Assembly: GCA_001783255.1 (NCBI GenBank)
Contig: MFRB01000016.1
Location: forward strand, 1 to 9,810
Length of the DNA stretch: 9,810 nucleotides
Direction: 5' to 3'
From: Candidatus Magasanikbacteria bacterium RIFOXYD12_FULL_33_17
GTDB lineage: Bacteria > Patescibacteriota > Patescibacteriia > Magasanikbacterales > UBA922
Within the stretch, counting starts at the first letter, position 1. Every line of letters starts with the position of its first letter. This document shows, one piece after another, positions 7,780 through 9,810 of the stretch. The translations under genes and the position numbers were made by a program. The notes under the pieces were generated by a model that saw only the letters and a list, made by a program, of their open reading frames with translations, was not told the origin of the DNA and did not search any database.

Positions 7780-9264
7780 TTATTTTCTCTTCTTCTGTGA
7801 AACATTAAAACCTAAATATTTTCCAAACATCAGACGTGTTACAGCGTCAATTGCTGGAATAGCTGACAAAAATATCATAGAAAAAGGTAACAACACCCAT
7901 TGCAAAAGCATGACAATATAAAGATGTTTCGGTTGTTTTGTCTTTGGTCTAGGCAAAAGTGGTAGACTAAAAACAGCTGACAAAATCAAACCAATCATAG
8001 ATAAAGACATCAACTTTTCAAGCATGTGTGGAGCATTTAGGAACAAAGCACTTTGTCTAATTTCCTCATCAGCCAACCACAAAGGCAGACGACCCAAAAT
8101 AGTAATAATAATAGCAGCCAAAGACCAAGACCACTTACCTTCCCACTCTACAAAAACCCATTTTATTTTTTTCCAAAGAGGTATGGCTTTATTTTTTTTG
8201 AATTCCCAAATCAAATATGGAACATGCTCCACACCCCAAGCCCAACGACGTTGTTGTTTATACAAATTCGACATACTTTTCCACCAATTGTCATCGCGTA
8301 CAGTATCCATCGAAACAGGAATATACATAGGTGTCACCCTATAATCACCATCATGTGCAATCAGACATTGATAAAAAATTCTTGAATCTTCACTAACAAT
8401 TCTCTTTTCATGAAATCCAGCTTTGACAAGTGCCTCAAAACTCAAAGAATGTGAGGAAAATGTAACAAGAGCATCCTGACGAGCCAAAGAAGTCATCATC
8501 CAAAAAGTAGTACCAAAAGCCATAATACGCAATATAGCCGGTGATTCCCACATATTATTATTGTAAAGTGCAACTGGTTGGAAAGATGTTCTGGTAGGAT
8601 TTTCAACAGTACAATATAAATAAGTTAAATAGGCAAAATATTGTTCATGACAAATAGTATCAATATCAAAAACAGTTACAACCACATCTTCATATTTCCA
8701 ATCCTGTCTGTCTACATATTCTTTTACTAACCTCTCAGAATAATTCAAATTAGAACCTTTACCAGGTGTTTCATTTGATAAATCAGCAGGATGTAAAGTA
8801 AAAATAATATGATTAAAAGCATGATCAAAATGTGTTTTTACTTTTTCAAAAATATCTTCACAATGTTCTTTTTTGCGAGCTTCACCAGCAATGACTATCG
8901 TAAATTTATTTTTGTTATAGACAGCTTTTTCCAAACTTTGCAAAGCATCATAGACAACTTCCCATTCTTCATTATAAAGTGTCAAAAAAACTAAATGACG
9001 TTTTTCAAGATAATTTGGTATTTCATGATGCAAAGCATCTTTCCAATCTACTTTTCTAATTTTGTGAAAACGCCACCAAGCCACCAAAAGATAAAAAACA
9101 AAATTAGCTACTTTCAAAACCCAATAAACATCAAAAACAATAATAAAATAAATCATCCACAAAGGTTTGAAAATAGAAAAAACAATGCCTAAAATAAGTG
9201 TCAACCAAATAGACAGCCCTGGTAATATTTCATAAAATCTATATTTTTGGTAGTCTGTGAACAT
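7780..9264 (-). CDS. Multi-pass family 2 glycosyltransferase, cellulose/hyaluronan synthase-like
   Basis: A 494-aa inner-membrane protein. Two membrane segments lie at about 14-32 and 36-62. A cytoplasmic GT-A catalytic domain follows, with LYNEE (96-100), KGSNLNY (169-175), FDID (199-202, the metal and sugar-nucleotide-binding Asp motif), SEDSRIFYQC (291-300, with the catalytic-base acidic pair) and QQRRW (337-341, the QxxRW motif of processive enzymes). C-terminal membrane segments lie near 380-397, 418-437 and 448-470. This layout is that of glycosyltransferases that build a glycan from nucleotide sugars and may export it through the membrane. The sugar cannot be read from the sequence. 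It is the first gene of the four-gene block, and its TAA is one base before the start of the phosphotransferase. The basic tail KKRK is cytoplasmic. A weak GAAG lies eight bases before the ATG. The leader carries a hairpin repeat 12 bases upstream of the start. Confidence 0.9.
   Translation of the reverse strand: MFTDYQKYRFYEILPGLSIWLTLILGIVFSIFKPLWMIYFIIVFDVYWVLKVANFVFYLLVAWWRFHKIRKVDWKDALHHEIPNYLEKRHLVFLTLYNEEWEVVYDALQSLEKAVYNKNKFTIVIAGEARKKEHCEDIFEKVKTHFDHAFNHIIFTLHPADLSNETPGKGSNLNYSERLVKEYVDRQDWKYEDVVVTVFDIDTICHEQYFAYLTYLYCTVENPTRTSFQPVALYNNNMWESPAILRIMAFGTTFWMMTSLARQDALVTFSSHSLSFEALVKAGFHEKRIVSEDSRIFYQCLIAHDGDYRVTPMYIPVSMDTVRDDNWWKSMSNLYKQQRRWAWGVEHVPYLIWEFKKNKAIPLWKKIKWVFVEWEGKWSWSLAAIIITILGRLPLWLADEEIRQSALFLNAPHMLEKLMSLSMIGLILSAVFSLPLLPRPKTKQPKHLYIVMLLQWVLLPFSMIFLSAIPAIDAVTRLMFGKYLGFNVSQKKRK
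7787..7792 (-). promoter_or_regulatory. Ribosome binding site deciding the phosphotransferase start
   Basis: The minus strand reads GAAGAG, then eight bases, then the ATG at 7778. The motif lies in the last codons of the glycosyltransferase, whose TAA is one base before that ATG, a layout typical of translational coupling. It supports the 772-aa form over a nine-residue longer one. Confidence 0.45.
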
Positions 9265-9276
9265 AGTAATTACTTC

Positions 9277-9306
9277 ATCTCGAACCGCCGAAGGACGGAG
9301 AGAGAT
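9277..9306. repeat. Bulged hairpin repeat in the glycosyltransferase leader
   Basis: This 30-base element folds as ATCTC/GAGAT outer stem, a GAA/AGA internal loop, CCG/CGG plus CC/GG inner stem with one bulged A in the right arm, and a GAA loop. It is far more GC-rich than the surrounding sequence. It ends 12 bases before the glycosyltransferase ATG, so it would sit in the mRNA leader close to the ribosome footprint. It looks like an inserted short repeat rather than ordinary leader sequence and shares its folding plan with the element at 9460-9490. Confidence 0.6.
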
Positions 9307-9377
9307 CTGTAGACACTGATTATTTTTGGTTAAATAAAAACTTTTTAAAAAAGCTAAAATAAAATATAAATGATTTT

Positions 9378-9406
9378 CTTAAATAACTTTTAGAATCAAT
9401 TAACAA
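9378..9406 (-). promoter_or_regulatory. Possible promoter of the glycosyltransferase operon
   Basis: On the minus strand TTGTTA (9406-9401) is followed after exactly 17 bases by TTTAAG (9383-9378). Each matches the sigma-70 consensus at four of six positions. Location in the AT-rich gap upstream of the operon is right, but such matches are common in AT-rich DNA, so this is only a candidate. Confidence 0.18.
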
Positions 9407-9438
9407 TTTATTAAATAAAAACATTAAGTTTTAAGAAA

Positions 9439-9458
9439 CCTGCCTGCCGGCAGGCAGG
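9439..9458. repeat. Perfect 20-base GC palindrome, possible tsaB terminator stem
   Basis: CCTGCCTGCCGGCAGGCAGG is its own reverse complement and lies in otherwise AT-rich sequence. As RNA it gives an eight-base-pair GC-rich stem with a CCGG loop. On the minus strand, in the direction of tsaB transcription, it is followed by TTTCTT, so it could end the tsaB transcript although the T-tract is interrupted. From general knowledge, GC palindromes of this kind occur as dispersed intergenic repeats in candidate-phyla genomes; copy number cannot be checked here. Confidence 0.75.
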
Positions 9459-9459
9459 G

Positions 9460-9490
9460 ATCCCTCGTCGCGCTTCGCTGACTTCAGGAT
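9460..9490. repeat. Bulged hairpin repeat overlapping the tsaB stop codon
   Basis: The element folds as ATCC/GGAT outer stem, an internal loop (CTC against TTCA), a GTC/GAC plus GCG/CGC inner stem with one bulged T in the right arm, and a CTT loop. This is nearly the same plan as the hairpin at 9277-9306 with different bases in the stems. It abuts the 20-base palindrome and its right arm includes the last bases of tsaB, so the repeat seems to supply the end of that gene. Confidence 0.5.
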
Positions 9491-9810
9491 TTTTTGGCCA
9501 CACCTATATTCGGCTCTCCACTATAAGTCGCTGAAATATATTGCCCTTTTTCTTGTTCTAATAACTTAGGAATCAAACTTTGAACATCAACTATTTCCTC
9601 TACCTTTATAGCCAACAAAGGAATTTGTAAAACAAAAGCAAAAGTATTGGCAACCACACAGGCAATCCTAGTACTGGTAAATGAGCCTGTACCCACTACT
9701 ACCATTATACCTTTGATATTTTCTTTCTCAAAATTATTTTCAGTCAACAAATTATCTATACACAAAAGCAACTCACGATTTTGTCCTTCATAATTTTTTT
9801 CCACAATTTT
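9484..9810 (-). CDS. tsaB: TsaB-like tRNA threonylcarbamoyladenosine biosynthesis protein (5' end outside window)
   Basis: 109 codons are visible and the frame stays open to the window edge, so the true start lies beyond it; a GTG at 9804 is an internal Val, not the start. TsaB works with TsaD and TsaE to make the t6A base at position 37 of ANN-decoding tRNAs in the cytoplasm. The visible part begins KIVEKNYEGQNRELLLCIDNLL, aligning with the family's SQELLPLIDELL region. It continues with IKGIMVVVGTGSFTSTRIACVVANTFAF, the counterpart of the signature GPGSFTGLRIG, here with Thr for Pro and Ser-Thr for Gly-Leu. The protein then stops about 50 residues after the signature, whereas common TsaB proteins of about 220 aa continue through a second lobe. 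With roughly 25-30 missing N-terminal residues it would be about 135-140 aa, a short form. The TGA stop falls in a repeat element, so the tail may have been shortened by it. A truncated or decaying copy is the alternative. Confidence 0.78.
   Translation of the reverse strand, partial: KIVEKNYEGQNRELLLCIDNLLTENNFEKENIKGIMVVVGTGSFTSTRIACVVANTFAFVLQIPLLAIKVEEIVDVQSLIPKLLEQEKGQYISATYSGEPNIGVAKKS

Noticed and set aside
7779..7805. An upstream ATG at 7805 adding nine residues to the phosphotransferase
   Set aside because: The extension lies inside the glycosyltransferase tail in another frame, encodes an Arg-rich stretch not expected for the family, and the ATG at 7778 has a better ribosome-binding motif and begins right at the domain's N-terminus.
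8024..8385. Plus-strand open frames of 106 and 110 codons opposite the glycosyltransferase
   Set aside because: They are antisense to conserved GT2 motifs, overlap each other, and have composition typical of shadow frames; the other plus-strand frames at 566-941, 1956-2186, 3584-3790, 4462-4818, 5377-5601, 7510-7758 and 8809-9192 fail likewise.
9265..9483. CRISPR array, tRNA gene or riboswitch in the largest gap
   Set aside because: There are no regularly spaced direct repeats, no cloverleaf, and only palindromic elements in AT-rich sequence.
9802..9804. GTG at 9804 as the start of TsaB
   Set aside because: The frame is open to the window edge and the visible part begins mid-family, so the N-terminal strands and true start are outside the window.
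1..9810. UGA recoded to glycine, as in some candidate-phyla lineages
   Set aside because: All long genes read without in-frame TGA, and TGA ends the tsaB frame.

Overview
The window looks like a low-GC bacterial chromosome of the Candidate Phyla Radiation (Patescibacteria) type. The evidence is gene content: a DUF2207 membrane protein, an MreB, a DUF4012 protein, a short TsaB and a dikinase-like phosphotransferase. Short AT-rich spacers, mostly weak or absent Shine-Dalgarno motifs and palindromic repeats in every larger intergenic gap point the same way. Assignment to the group is inference; no 16S or universal marker is present. TAA and TGA both act as stops and no long gene contains in-frame TGA, so the standard bacterial code fits.

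All six genes are on the minus strand; in transcription order they run from right to left. At the right edge (9484-9810) is the 3' part of a TsaB-like tRNA-modification gene whose start lies outside the window. It is followed by a 219-base AT-rich gap holding a perfect 20-base GC palindrome and two bulged hairpins of the same architecture. A tight four-gene block then spans 9264 to 2846: a multi-pass family 2 glycosyltransferase, a 772-aa ATP-grasp/phosphohistidine phosphotransferase with rifampicin-phosphotransferase-like domain order, a 373-aa protein with a second phosphohistidine domain but no recognisable ATP-grasp, and a membrane-anchored DUF4012 protein. Gaps within this block are 1, 17 and 5 bases, so it is very probably one operon.

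A 77-base palindromic repeat built from TACGAAA-like units separates DUF4012 from mreB (2728-1727). A further inverted repeat and a weak terminator separate mreB from a secreted/membrane DUF2207 protein (1576-1) that runs off the left edge.

Functionally the window leans to the cell envelope: a polysaccharide-type glycosyltransferase, two anchored surface proteins and the cell-shape actin MreB. The unusual element is a pair of histidine-phosphotransfer proteins inside the glycosyltransferase operon. The first has its own ATP-binding module but no pyruvate/PEP barrel, so it is unlikely to be a true PEP synthase although it would probably be annotated as one. The second has only the phospho-carrier domain plus an unrecognised N-terminal region. 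A working hypothesis is that they phosphorylate an envelope glycan or its precursor, but nothing in the sequence identifies the substrate.
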